64,000 nt of DNA from an uncultured Hungatella sp. (GTDB lineage: Bacteria; Bacillota; Clostridia; Lachnospirales; Lachnospiraceae), in contig CAJUFP010000008.1 in the NCBI GenBank assembly GCA_910585645.1, positions 1 through 64,000 of the forward strand. The letters are read 5' to 3'. The notes under the pieces are model-generated. The model was not told the DNA's origin and ran no database searches. It saw only the letters and a program-made list of their open reading frames with translations. Below, piece by piece: positions 1-8,106 of the stretch. The position numbers were made by a program, and so were the translations under genes. Numbering within the stretch: the first letter of the stretch is position 1; each line of letters opens with the position of its first letter.

Positions 1-326
1 TCGAAGATTCCCTATTGCATTACGAGGTAATTATACTTCCTATAATGGAAATTATCAATACCTTTTTGACTTTTTTGGCATTTTTTATAAATGCTTTAGA
101 AATCAGGCTTTCTAATCTCTGTCGGAAATATCTTTCCCTCAATCACAACGTTAGTATAATACACTTTTCGAAAAAATGCTATAACTTTTCTCTGTTCATT
201 TTCTTACGTAAAACTTACGAAAACCCACTTTTCCCCTTAGATTGTACACATATCCGTACAATCTCCATATTCACCCGCTTTTCTGCCATTCTCACAGATC
301 TTATGCCCCTTTTTCCACATCCCCAC
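1..326. other. AT-rich intergenic region
   Basis: No reading frame here looks like a gene: the frames are short, low-complexity and rich in Phe, Leu and Ile. The stretch is clearly more AT-rich than the genes that follow. It probably holds the 3' flank of a gene beyond the left edge and upstream sequence for the gene starting at 399. I see no terminator hairpin or RNA gene. Confidence 0.5.
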
Positions 327-354
327 TTGCTTTTCCTCCCCCCTGTGCTATAAT
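327..354 (+). promoter_or_regulatory. Sigma-A promoter for the licC/licA-like gene
   Basis: A -35 box TTGCTT at 327-332 is separated by 16 bases from an extended -10 box TGCTATAAT, whose hexamer is at 349-354. The transcript would start near 361. A GGAGG site at 389-393 precedes the ATG at 399 with good spacing. Confidence 0.7.
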
Positions 355-398
355 GTTCATATATATAAATAAATCTCTATTTTTGAACGGAGGCTCAT

Positions 399-2264
399 AT
401 GGACAAGCACGCGCTCGTATGCAGGAATATATTAGAACATCCCCAGATCACCCAGCGGGAGCTGGCACAGGCTATGGAGGTATCTTTAGGCTCCATAAAC
501 CGGATGATAAAAGAATGTACAGAGCAGGAGCTGATCACTGTACAGCCCGAAGGACATTATCAGCTGACCGCCCGGGGAAAGGAACTTTTAGAGCAGTACC
601 GGGTAGATGGAGCCGTTATCATCGCGGCGGGCTTTGGTTCCCGGTTCGTACCTCTGACTTTTGAGACCCCTAAAGGGCTTTTGGAAGTCTTTGGCGAGCG
701 GATGATCGAACGGCAGATCAAACAGCTCCACCAGGCAGGCATTACGGACATCACCATTGTGGTCGGATACCTGAAAGAAAAATTTGAATATCTCATTGAT
801 AAATATCAGGTAAAACTTCTATATAATAAAGAATATGCCGAAAAAAACACCCTGGCTACGGTGTACCACGCCCGAAAGCTTTTTCAGGGCAGAAATATGT
901 ATCTGCTGGCATCCGACAACTGGATGCGGGAAAATATGTACCATGCCTATGAGTGTTGTTCCTGGTACTCCTCCGTCTTTCAGGAAGGCGAAACCTCCGA
1001 ATGGTGCCTTTCCTTTAATAAGAAGGGAAAGATTCTTCATGTAGAGATCGGCGGACGGGATTCCTGGGTCATGTACGGCCCGGCTTTCTTTAACAGGGAA
1101 TGGTCCGACTTTTTCCTTCCTGTGCTGGAAGCCTACTACGCCATCCCCGGGACCGAGCAGTTTCACTGGGAAAACGTGTATCTGGAGCTTGCAAACGGCA
1201 CGGCCCAAAAACGGCTCCTGGAATCCGGGATCACGCAGCCAAAAGGCCAGTCCCTGAAAAATCTCCGGATAGACAAGGAACATCCGGACCTTTACATTAA
1301 CCGCCAGCCCTCCGACCAGGTCTATGAATTCGAAAACCTGGAGGAGCTGCGCAGGTTTGATCCCAAATATCAGAATCACTCTGACAATGAGGCCATGGAG
1401 CTGGTATCCCGCACATTCCAGGTGCCGGAATCGGACATCCGCAATATCAAATGCCTCAAAGCCGGGATGACCAACAAATCCTTCCTCTTCTCCGTGTCCG
1501 GCAGACAGTACATCTGCCGCATACCCGGCCCCGGGACGGAACTGCTCATCAACCGGAAACAGGAGGCTGCTGTATATAAGGCCGTCCAGCCTCTGGGCAT
1601 CACCGAGCATGTCGTCTACTTTAACGGTGAAAACGGTTATAAGATCTCGGAATATTATGAAGGATCCCGCAACTCTGACCCGGACAACTGGCAGGATGTA
1701 GGCCGGTGCATGAAATTATTAAAGCAGGTTCATCAGGCAGGGCTTTCGGTGGATCACTCCTTCGACATCCGGGAGCGCATCGAATTTTACGAGAACCTTT
1801 GCAGAACTCACGGCGGGATCCCTTTTGAAGATTATGGACAGGTCAGGGGACGCATGACAAAATTGATGGACCGGCTGGATTCTATGGACCGCCCTGTGAC
1901 CCTGGCCCATGTTGACAGTGTGGCCGACAACTTCCTATTTCTTGCCGATGGGTCCATACGGCTCATTGACTGGGAATACGCCGGCATGTGCGACCCTCTC
2001 ATTGACATCGCCATGTGCGCCATCTATTCCTACTATAATGAAGAGCAGACGGACCGCCTTATTGAACTCTATCTGGAGCGAAGGCCGACAAGAGATGAAT
2101 TAACCGCAGTCTACTCCTACGTGGCCCTAGGAGGCTTTCTGTGGAGCTTGTGGGCTGTATATAAAAGCCATTTAGGGGAAGAATTTGGGGAGTATACCCT
2201 CATTATGTACCGCTATGCCAAACGTTACTACCAGCGCGCGCAGGAACTCTGCGCTCCTGTGTAA
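399..2264 (+). CDS. Winged-helix / nucleotidyltransferase / choline-kinase-like three-domain protein
   Basis: A 621-residue protein with three parts. Residues 1-65 look like a winged helix (MarR-like, QRELAQAMEVSLGSINR). Residues 70-300 are a LicC-type nucleotidyltransferase with AAGFGSR and TPKGLLEV, the sugar or choline nucleotide-binding signature. Residues 330-610 are an aminoglycoside/choline-kinase fold with the Brenner-type motif HVDSVADN near residue 504 and DWEYAG near 524. Known LicA phosphorylates choline and LicC makes CDP-choline for decorating teichoic acids or glycans; here both steps appear fused, with a DNA-binding-like domain added. Followed on the same strand by a protein of cell-wall (choline-type) binding repeats, which fits phosphocholine decoration. 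The substrate is inferred; another amino alcohol is possible. Confidence 0.85.
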   Translation: MDKHALVCRNILEHPQITQRELAQAMEVSLGSINRMIKECTEQELITVQPEGHYQLTARGKELLEQYRVDGAVIIAAGFGSRFVPLTFETPKGLLEVFGERMIERQIKQLHQAGITDITIVVGYLKEKFEYLIDKYQVKLLYNKEYAEKNTLATVYHARKLFQGRNMYLLASDNWMRENMYHAYECCSWYSSVFQEGETSEWCLSFNKKGKILHVEIGGRDSWVMYGPAFFNREWSDFFLPVLEAYYAIPGTEQFHWENVYLELANGTAQKRLLESGITQPKGQSLKNLRIDKEHPDLYINRQPSDQVYEFENLEELRRFDPKYQNHSDNEAMELVSRTFQVPESDIRNIKCLKAGMTNKSFLFSVSGRQYICRIPGPGTELLINRKQEAAVYKAVQPLGITEHVVYFNGENGYKISEYYEGSRNSDPDNWQDVGRCMKLLKQVHQAGLSVDHSFDIRERIEFYENLCRTHGGIPFEDYGQVRGRMTKLMDRLDSMDRPVTLAHVDSVADNFLFLADGSIRLIDWEYAGMCDPLIDIAMCAIYSYYNEEQTDRLIELYLERRPTRDELTAVYSYVALGGFLWSLWAVYKSHLGEEFGEYTLIMYRYAKRYYQRAQELCAPV

Positions 2265-2404
2265 CCCCTTTCAACCCCGGGAGTAATCAAATCGTAATAA
2301 ATTATTTCCATTTTTCTCTATCTCTTAGCGTGTTCTTGTGGTATACTGGATAGGTCCGTACTGATGTGCGGCATGAATACTTACGAATAAGGGGGGAGTT
2401 ACCT

Positions 2405-3376
2405 TTGATACACCACAGACGGCTTCGCGCCCTGGCTCTGGCCGGAGTGCTCGGACTCATGACTCTGGCCCCGGCATCTGACGCGCTGGCGGCCGGTTGG
2501 AGCAAAAGCGGCGACAGCTGGGTATATTATGACAATAACGGCTCTCTGTATAAAGGATGGATCCGGACTACGGACGGATATTACTATCTTGACCTGACAA
2601 GCGGCAAGATGACTCTGGGCTGGAAACAGATTAATAATAAATGGTACTATTTCAGGTCCAACGGCCTCATGGTATCCAACAGCTGGATCAGCGTTGACGG
2701 AAAGTTCTATTACCTTCTGGATGACGGGACCATGGTAACCGGATGGCTGAAGATCGGCGACGACTATTATTACCTGAAAGCTGACGGCTCCATGAGCATC
2801 GGATGGCGTCAGATTGAAAATTCCTGGTATTATTTTGACACCTTGGGCAAAGTGGTCATGGGCTGGAAGCAGATCAACGGGGCCTGGTACTATTTCGGTT
2901 CCGACGCCAAGATGATCACCGGATGGCTGAATCTGAATAATACCTACTATTACCTGAACACAGACGGCAAGATGATGACCGGATGGCTCAGCGACAACAC
3001 CAACCGCTACTATATGGATCCGTCTAACGGAGCCATGGCCAAAGACTGGAAGCAGATCGACGGAAGCTGGTACTACTTTAACGGCTCCGGCCATATGCAG
3101 ACCGGATGGGTCACCCTAAACGGCTCCTACTACTATCTGGATCCGTCCACAGGCAAGATGGCAGCCAACACCACGCTGAACATCAACGGCGTTTCCTACA
3201 CCTTTAACGCCAATGGCGTATATCAAAACGGCGGATCGGCTCCTTCGGGGAACACATATTCCTCCGCTCCCGGTTCCAATACCGGCGGGCCCGGCTCCGG
3301 CTCCTCGTCTCCCGGCGGCACAAGTTCCGGGAACACGCTGAAAGAGGGCCTTACCACCGGTCCCGGAGCTCATTGA
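2405..3376 (+). CDS. Secreted cell-wall-binding repeat protein
   Basis: About 323 residues. I place the start at TTG 2405, because GGGGGGAG at 2391-2398 sits six bases upstream; an in-frame ATG at 2366 has no such site. The N-terminus is a Sec signal peptide (RRLR, then a hydrophobic stretch, then SDALAA). The mature protein is about 11 tandem cell-wall-binding repeats of roughly 20 residues with the GW...WYYF / YYYL signature (choline-binding type), then a Gly/Ser/Pro-rich tail with no catalytic domain. Such repeats bind choline-decorated or other wall polymers. The preceding choline-kinase-like gene makes a choline ligand plausible. It may be a structural wall protein. Confidence 0.85.
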   Translation: MIHHRRLRALALAGVLGLMTLAPASDALAAGWSKSGDSWVYYDNNGSLYKGWIRTTDGYYYLDLTSGKMTLGWKQINNKWYYFRSNGLMVSNSWISVDGKFYYLLDDGTMVTGWLKIGDDYYYLKADGSMSIGWRQIENSWYYFDTLGKVVMGWKQINGAWYYFGSDAKMITGWLNLNNTYYYLNTDGKMMTGWLSDNTNRYYMDPSNGAMAKDWKQIDGSWYYFNGSGHMQTGWVTLNGSYYYLDPSTGKMAANTTLNINGVSYTFNANGVYQNGGSAPSGNTYSSAPGSNTGGPGSGSSSPGGTSSGNTLKEGLTTGPGAH

Positions 3377-3432
3377 CAGACAGAGCATGAGACCTTAACG
3401 CCAAAGCCATAGAATTTTCGCGGCGCTATATC

Positions 3433-3473
3433 AAAAACCAGCTTGGGAGCCTTGACTCCGCAAGCTGGTTTTT
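3433..3473. terminator. Bidirectional rho-independent terminator
   Basis: A long hairpin: arms at 3433-3449 and 3456-3473, with AACCAGCTTG pairing CAAGCTGGTT and an inner GGAG/CTCC. It is flanked by an A run on the left and a T run on the right, so it can end both the rightward cell-wall-binding gene and the leftward leuA. Confidence 0.85.
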
Positions 3474-3528
3474 CCGTTTCGAAAACACTGCCGACCTGTC
3501 TTTAACTGCGCTCTGCCACCTTTCAGGC

Positions 3529-5196
3529 TCAATAAAACAGCCGGTTTACCGCGCTGAATATTCCCCTGAAGGAAGCTCTGGTGATATTGGAGCTGATCCC
3601 CACGCCGTAAGTCACTTTTCCGGTCTTCACGTCCATCAGATGGATGTAGGACGCCGCCTGGGCGCCGGAACCGGAGGTCAGCGCGTGCTCGCTGTAGTCC
3701 AGCACCCGGATCTCAATATCAAGCTCTTTCTCAAGGCCCTTCTGGATCGCGTCGATGGGGCCGTTTCCAACGCCCTCAAATGTTCTCTCAAGGCCATTGT
3801 TGGTGTAAGTCACCTTTACAAGGGTTGCAAACTCGCCGTCCTCGTTTTCCGTATCCGTGATCTGACATCGGCGGAAATGGATCGGCTCCTTGCGCTCTGT
3901 ATAATTATGCCTGAACTCCTCCATGATCTGCTCCGGAGCCACCTCGCCCTGCTTCTCGGAGATCTTCTGGATCACATCGGCAAATTCCTTATGCATCCCC
4001 TTTGGCAGCTTAAACCCAAAGAAGGTATCCATGATAAACGCCACGCCGCCCTTTCCGGACTGGCTGTTGATCCGGACTACCGGCTCATACTGCCGGCCGA
4101 TATCGGCTGGGTCCACGGGAAGATAGGGAACCTCCCAATACTGTCCCTGCCTCTCCTTTAAGGCAGCCATCCCCTTGTTGATGGCATCCTGGTGAGACCC
4201 TGAGAAAGCGGTAAATACCAGCTTCCCCGCGTATGGATGACGCTCCGGGATCTCCATCTTGGTGCATCGCTCATACACCTCGGCAATACTCTTGATATTC
4301 TCGATCTCAAGCTGTGGATCAATGCCCTGGGAGAACATATTGTAAGCCAGGGTCAGGATATCCACATTGCCTGTGCGCTCGCCATTGCCAAAAAGAGTTC
4401 CCTCCACCCGCTGGGCTCCGGCTAACAGGGCAAGCTCCGTGGCAGCCACGCCGGTCCCCCGGTCATTGTGAGGATGAACGCTTAAGATGATCGAATCCCG
4501 GTTTTTAAAGTGGCTGTTCATCCACTCGATCTGATCCGCGTATACATTTGGCGTGGTCATCTCCACGGTGGACGGCAGGTTTATGATAATTGGGTTCTCC
4601 GGAGTCGCGCCCCAGGTCTCCTGAACGGCTGTACAGATCTCAAGGGCATAGTCCAGCTCCGTGCCGGTAAAGCTTTCCGGCGAATACTCCAGCACCAGAT
4701 CCCCGTCAAAATTTTTGGCATATTTCTTTACCATGTTGGTTCCGTCAACGGCGATCTGGGTGATCTCCTCTCTGCTCTTATGAAATACCACATCCCTCTG
4801 GAGGGTGGAGGTAGAGTTATAGATATGAACCACAACGTTTTTGATGCCCTTGATGGCTTCAAAGGTCCTCTTGATCAGATGTTCCCTGCACTGCACCAGC
4901 ACCTGAACCCGCACATCGTCAGGGATCATGCGGCGCTCCACCAGCTGGCGCAGGAAGTCATACTCGATCTGGGAGGCAGCCGGAAAACCGATCTCAATCT
5001 CCTTGAAGCCCAGCTTTACCAGCATATTGAAGAATTCCATCTTCTCTTCCACTACCATAGGCTCCACAAGAGCCTGGTTGCCGTCCCGCAGATCTACGCT
5101 GCACCACACAGGGGCTTTCATGATCTGCTTAAACGGCCAGCTCCTCTCCGGAAAATCCACCACCGGCACTCTCTTATATCGCTGATAATTCAACAT
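3529..5196 (-). CDS. leuA: 2-isopropylmalate synthase
   Basis: 555 residues. It condenses acetyl-CoA with 2-oxoisovalerate, the first committed step of leucine synthesis, in the cytoplasm. The HMGL-like TIM barrel carries the metal and substrate motif DLRDGNQ (residues 36-42) and the metal-binding HPHNDRGTG motif. The C-terminal third is the LeuA dimer/allosteric domain that binds leucine in the family, with a glycine-rich region near GVGNGPIDA. Length and N-terminus fit the longer, yeast-type LeuA2 class. No other leu genes are adjacent, and no leader peptide or T-box is visible in the 58-base gap to glmM, so it may be read through from glmM. Confidence 0.95.
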   Translation of the reverse strand: MLNYQRYKRVPVVDFPERSWPFKQIMKAPVWCSVDLRDGNQALVEPMVVEEKMEFFNMLVKLGFKEIEIGFPAASQIEYDFLRQLVERRMIPDDVRVQVLVQCREHLIKRTFEAIKGIKNVVVHIYNSTSTLQRDVVFHKSREEITQIAVDGTNMVKKYAKNFDGDLVLEYSPESFTGTELDYALEICTAVQETWGATPENPIIINLPSTVEMTTPNVYADQIEWMNSHFKNRDSIILSVHPHNDRGTGVAATELALLAGAQRVEGTLFGNGERTGNVDILTLAYNMFSQGIDPQLEIENIKSIAEVYERCTKMEIPERHPYAGKLVFTAFSGSHQDAINKGMAALKERQGQYWEVPYLPVDPADIGRQYEPVVRINSQSGKGGVAFIMDTFFGFKLPKGMHKEFADVIQKISEKQGEVAPEQIMEEFRHNYTERKEPIHFRRCQITDTENEDGEFATLVKVTYTNNGLERTFEGVGNGPIDAIQKGLEKELDIEIRVLDYSEHALTSGSGAQAASYIHLMDVKTGKVTYGVGISSNITRASFRGIFSAVNRLFY

Positions 5197-5254
5197 ATTC
5201 TCTTCCTCCTTGTAATCACATTTCCAATGCTGTCCCTCTTTTTCGTGTCCGGCT

Positions 5255-6613
5255 TTACGCCTCCGTCATATGGCCCTGCGTCTTCATCACCTGGATCACC
5301 TGATCTACATATGCCTCGCAAGTTTCGTGGCTGGCAGCCTCCACCATGACCCGGACCACAGGCTCGGTTCCCGACTGACGCAATAAGATGCGTCCGCCCT
5401 CTCCCAGAGCCTCTGTCACCTTATCCACTTCCGCCTTCACCGCCGGGTCCTCCTGAGCCGCCTTCTTATCTTTCACCTTCACATTTTTCAGCACCTGGGG
5501 ATAGATCTCCACCTCGGACGCCAGCTTTGCCAGGGGCTGCTTCTTCTCCAGAATCACCTCCATGACCTTCAGGGAAGTAAGAATACCGTCGCCTGTGGTG
5601 GCGTTCTTGCTGAAAATAATATGGCCTGACTGCTCTCCACCCAGACAATGGCCGTAGGAGGACATATTCTCATAGACATATTTATCGCCCACCGCGGTCT
5701 TTACGTAGGAGATCCCCTCCCGTTCCAGAGCCTTGTAAAGGCCGAAGTTGGACATAATGGTGGTGACTACCGTATTGTTCACCAGAGTCCCCTGCTGCTT
5801 CATGTACTTTCCGCAGATATACATGATCACGTCGCCGTCCACCACCTGGCCGTCGCCGTCCACCGCGATGCAGCGGTCCGCGTCTCCGTCATAGGCGAAT
5901 CCCACATCCAGATGATTGCGCTTTACATACTCCTGCAGCACATGGATATGGGTAGAACCGCAGTCCGTATTGATATTCAGGCCGTTTGGCTCATTGTTAA
6001 TCACATAGGTCTCGGCTCCCAGGGCGTCAAACACATTCTTGGCAATGGCGGAGGCGCTGCCGTTGGCACAATCCAGACCTACCCGCATATTTTTAAAGGA
6101 CCGGGTGGCTATGGAGATAAGGTAGCCGATATAGCGGTTTCTTCCCGCGGCAAAATCGATGGTCCGGCCAATGGCGTCCTTTCTGGCCAGAGGGATCTCC
6201 CCCAGCTCCCCGTCCAGGTACTGCTCGATCTTCTCAATAACCGACTCCTCCAGCTTTTCGCCCCGCTCATTGATCACCTTGATCCCATTGTCATAAAATG
6301 GATTATGGCTGGCTGAGATCATGATGCCGCAGTTAAACCCTTCGGTCCGCACCACATAGGACACGCTGGGCGTGGTGGTCACATGCAAAAGATACACATC
6401 CGCCCCGGAAGCCGTCAGGCCTGCCACCAAAGAATACTCAAACATATAGCTGCTTCTTCTGGTATCCTTTCCGATCACCACCCGGCATCTGGTATCCGGC
6501 TCCTTCTGTCCGTAAAACCATCCCAGGAAACGTCCCACTTTATAAGCATGTTCTACTGTCAGATCCACATTGGCTTCTCCGCGGAAACCGTCTGTTCCAA
6601 AATATTTCCCCAT
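5255..6613 (-). CDS. glmM: Phosphoglucosamine mutase
   Basis: 452 residues from the ATG at 6613, which begins with the family-typical MGKYFGTDGFRG and has GGGAGG nine bases upstream; the frame is open 17 codons further but without support. It converts glucosamine-6-phosphate to glucosamine-1-phosphate for UDP-GlcNAc and peptidoglycan synthesis. The catalytic phosphoserine is Ser102 in SASHNP, the metal loop is DGDADR and the substrate loop GGEQSGH is present. The C-terminal phosphate-binding RQSGTEP motif is intact. It has its own promoter at 6653-6681 and is followed by leuA. Confidence 0.96.
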   Translation of the reverse strand: MGKYFGTDGFRGEANVDLTVEHAYKVGRFLGWFYGQKEPDTRCRVVIGKDTRRSSYMFEYSLVAGLTASGADVYLLHVTTTPSVSYVVRTEGFNCGIMISASHNPFYDNGIKVINERGEKLEESVIEKIEQYLDGELGEIPLARKDAIGRTIDFAAGRNRYIGYLISIATRSFKNMRVGLDCANGSASAIAKNVFDALGAETYVINNEPNGLNINTDCGSTHIHVLQEYVKRNHLDVGFAYDGDADRCIAVDGDGQVVDGDVIMYICGKYMKQQGTLVNNTVVTTIMSNFGLYKALEREGISYVKTAVGDKYVYENMSSYGHCLGGEQSGHIIFSKNATTGDGILTSLKVMEVILEKKQPLAKLASEVEIYPQVLKNVKVKDKKAAQEDPAVKAEVDKVTEALGEGGRILLRQSGTEPVVRVMVEAASHETCEAYVDQVIQVMKTQGHMTEA

Positions 6614-6652
6614 CTGTTCTATCCTCCCAAATGAATTCCGTAAATAAGGTAC

Positions 6653-6681
6653 AGTATAGCACACTGTCTCTTTATTTGCAA
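6653..6681 (-). promoter_or_regulatory. Promoter for glmM
   Basis: Reading the minus strand: TTGCAA at 6676-6681, a 17-base spacer, then the extended -10 box TGCTATACT with its hexamer at 6653-6658. The predicted transcript start is about 35 bases before the glmM ATG. Confidence 0.75.
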
Positions 6682-6730
6682 TTTCTAATTATAACGTTTT
6701 TTCTTCCCTCCAGGCAAGTATTGTGTCCGA

Positions 6731-7567
6731 TTACTCCATCTTTTGCTCCCCATCCGCCTCCACAGCCAGCAAAATGGTCCTTCCATCCTCCACCTGGTAG
6801 CTGCAGGTGACCAGGGTGTACAGATTTCTCACCGGCCCATCAGGCATCCGGGCATAGGGACAGGGCTTTATCATCTCCCGGACAAATGCCTGAAAATCCT
6901 CTTCATCGTGAAAAGCCGTCTTTCGCGCCCCAGGATCCTCCTGTATGTAATAGCAGGACAGCGCCTTCAAATGAATCGTCTCCTTTGGCGTATAGATCTC
7001 AAAATACGGATGCTCTCTCAAATACGCTTCATCCTCATAGCGTAGCAGATCCCGAAACATGGTCCCGTCTTTCATATTATGTCCGTAAAAGATATTGTTA
7101 TATCCCCGAAGATCCCTCTGGCTTTCAAAGTCCAGAAAAATACACCCGCCGTCCGCCGTCTTCCCGCCAAAGCTTTTGTGCAGATACGCCTGGTTATCGC
7201 TGCCCTGGACAATGGGATAATTGATGTTTGTATCTGGAATCCGTATCCATCCCACGGTGTCAGGATTTATATCCCGCAGTTTCTCAAAGTCAACCGGAGA
7301 GCCGGAAACTGCCTGCCCACCGCTATCCTCCTTAGCTCCCGCCATCGGGCCTATCCTCCCAGCCAGGTCAGGCTCTGTTTTCTCCAATCCTTTCCCTTCT
7401 GTTTCCTTTACCGCTATCCTGGCCAGGCTTTCGTATTCCCTCCGGATTTTCCACCTGTCCAGAGGCTCCTTTCCAGTCTCCAGAAAACAGACGGCCGCCA
7501 GAAGAAGAAATCCTCCCGCTAACAGGCTATGTATATTTCCAGGTCTTTGTGTATGTCTTTTGCCCAC
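6731..7567 (-). CDS. srtB: Class B sortase
   Basis: 278 residues from a GTG start at 7567 with GAGAGG just upstream. An N-terminal signal anchor (residues 12-30) is followed by a linker and a sortase domain from about residue 92. Catalytic residues are visible: His163 in YGHNM, Cys255 in TLVTCSY and Arg263 in EDGR. The length and the helical N-terminal region before the barrel fit class B, which attaches proteins to peptidoglycan by an NPQTN-like signal. I found no protein with a recognisable sorting signal nearby, so its substrate is unknown. It is separated from the prfA operon by a terminator. Confidence 0.92.
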   Translation of the reverse strand: MGKRHTQRPGNIHSLLAGGFLLLAAVCFLETGKEPLDRWKIRREYESLARIAVKETEGKGLEKTEPDLAGRIGPMAGAKEDSGGQAVSGSPVDFEKLRDINPDTVGWIRIPDTNINYPIVQGSDNQAYLHKSFGGKTADGGCIFLDFESQRDLRGYNNIFYGHNMKDGTMFRDLLRYEDEAYLREHPYFEIYTPKETIHLKALSCYYIQEDPGARKTAFHDEEDFQAFVREMIKPCPYARMPDGPVRNLYTLVTCSYQVEDGRTILLAVEADGEQKME

Positions 7568-7605
7568 TGCCTCTCCATTCTTTTTTACATATCACAAAAT
7601 CACAA

Positions 7606-7652
7606 AAGCTCCGATTCCCGGCGGATCCGCTTCCTTCCGGTTCTCGGAGCTT
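7606..7652 (-). terminator. Terminator closing the prfA operon
   Basis: On the minus strand, AAGCTCCGA (7644-7652) pairs with TCGGAGCTT (7606-7614), with an inner CCGG/CCGG pair and a T-rich 3' flank. It lies a few bases beyond the truncated prfA-end copy and before the sortase gene. Confidence 0.75.
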
Positions 7653-7668
7653 CCACTTTTTACGCGCC

Positions 7669-7703
7669 CTCATTCATCTTCGCCAGCTTAGCCGCCTGGT
7701 CGG
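7669..7703 (-). repeat. Second copy of the prfA 3' end (35-bp direct repeat, copy 1)
   Basis: 35 bases identical to 8116-8150 at the end of prfA. Read in the prfA frame it encodes the same residues (DQAAKLAKMNE) but then ends GA and stop, instead of MT and stop. It is immediately followed by the operon terminator, so it looks like the displaced original end of prfA. Flanks differ on both sides. Confidence 0.9.
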
Positions 7704-7736
7704 ATGTGCTACACAAGTACCTCCTACTTTCATGTC

Positions 7737-7802
7737 ATGCACATATGACTCTTTATAGCGCAATACAAATATACAGCCAAAACTTAACGCTATGCACATA
7801 TG
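7737..7802. repeat. 11-bp direct repeats around a small inverted repeat
   Basis: ATGCACATATG occurs at 7737-7747 and 7792-7802. Between them TATAGCG and CGCTATG-type segments can pair. The block sits in the non-coding half of the segment bounded by the two prfA-end copies. Confidence 0.55.
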
Positions 7803-7820
7803 CAGCGATCCCCCTGTTAC

Positions 7821-8045
7821 TTACATATTTTTCACAGCAGTCTCAAACTCCTGTTCCGTATCCACAAAGCTATACGGCTCATACTCGCCATATGCTGATG
7901 GGCGGCTGATCACTACAAGCTGAATCTTATCATACCCTACAGACCTCATAAGCTTTGTCTCAAAATCCGCCAGATGCGGCCCATGCTCTGTCTGCAGAGC
8001 CACACAGCCCAAATCACCAAATTTCTTTGCAATCAGATAACACAT
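7821..8045 (-). CDS. Small DUF6718-like protein
   Basis: 74 residues starting MCYLIAKKFG from the ATG at 8045, which has AGGAGG nine bases upstream; an upstream in-frame start eight codons earlier is less well supported. No signal peptide or membrane segment. The sequence is conserved-looking (MCYLIAKKF, ALQTEHGPHL, GYDKIQLV, SRPSAYGEYEPY) and I recall it as a small uncharacterised family common in Lachnospiraceae (DUF6718, from memory). Function unknown. It is the only gene inside the segment bounded by the 35-bp prfA-end repeats, so it may have arrived with a small insertion. Confidence 0.75.
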   Translation of the reverse strand: MCYLIAKKFGDLGCVALQTEHGPHLADFETKLMRSVGYDKIQLVVISRPSAYGEYEPYSFVDTEQEFETAVKNM

Positions 8046-8106
8046 GCTCCAGCACCTCCTTAAACTCACTTTCGTTCTTTATCTTACCACATTCATTCGA
8101 GGGCCT

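Noticed and set aside
4510..5349. A 279-codon open frame on the plus strand
   Set aside because: Antisense shadow of leuA; the leuA protein is complete and well conserved on the other strand.
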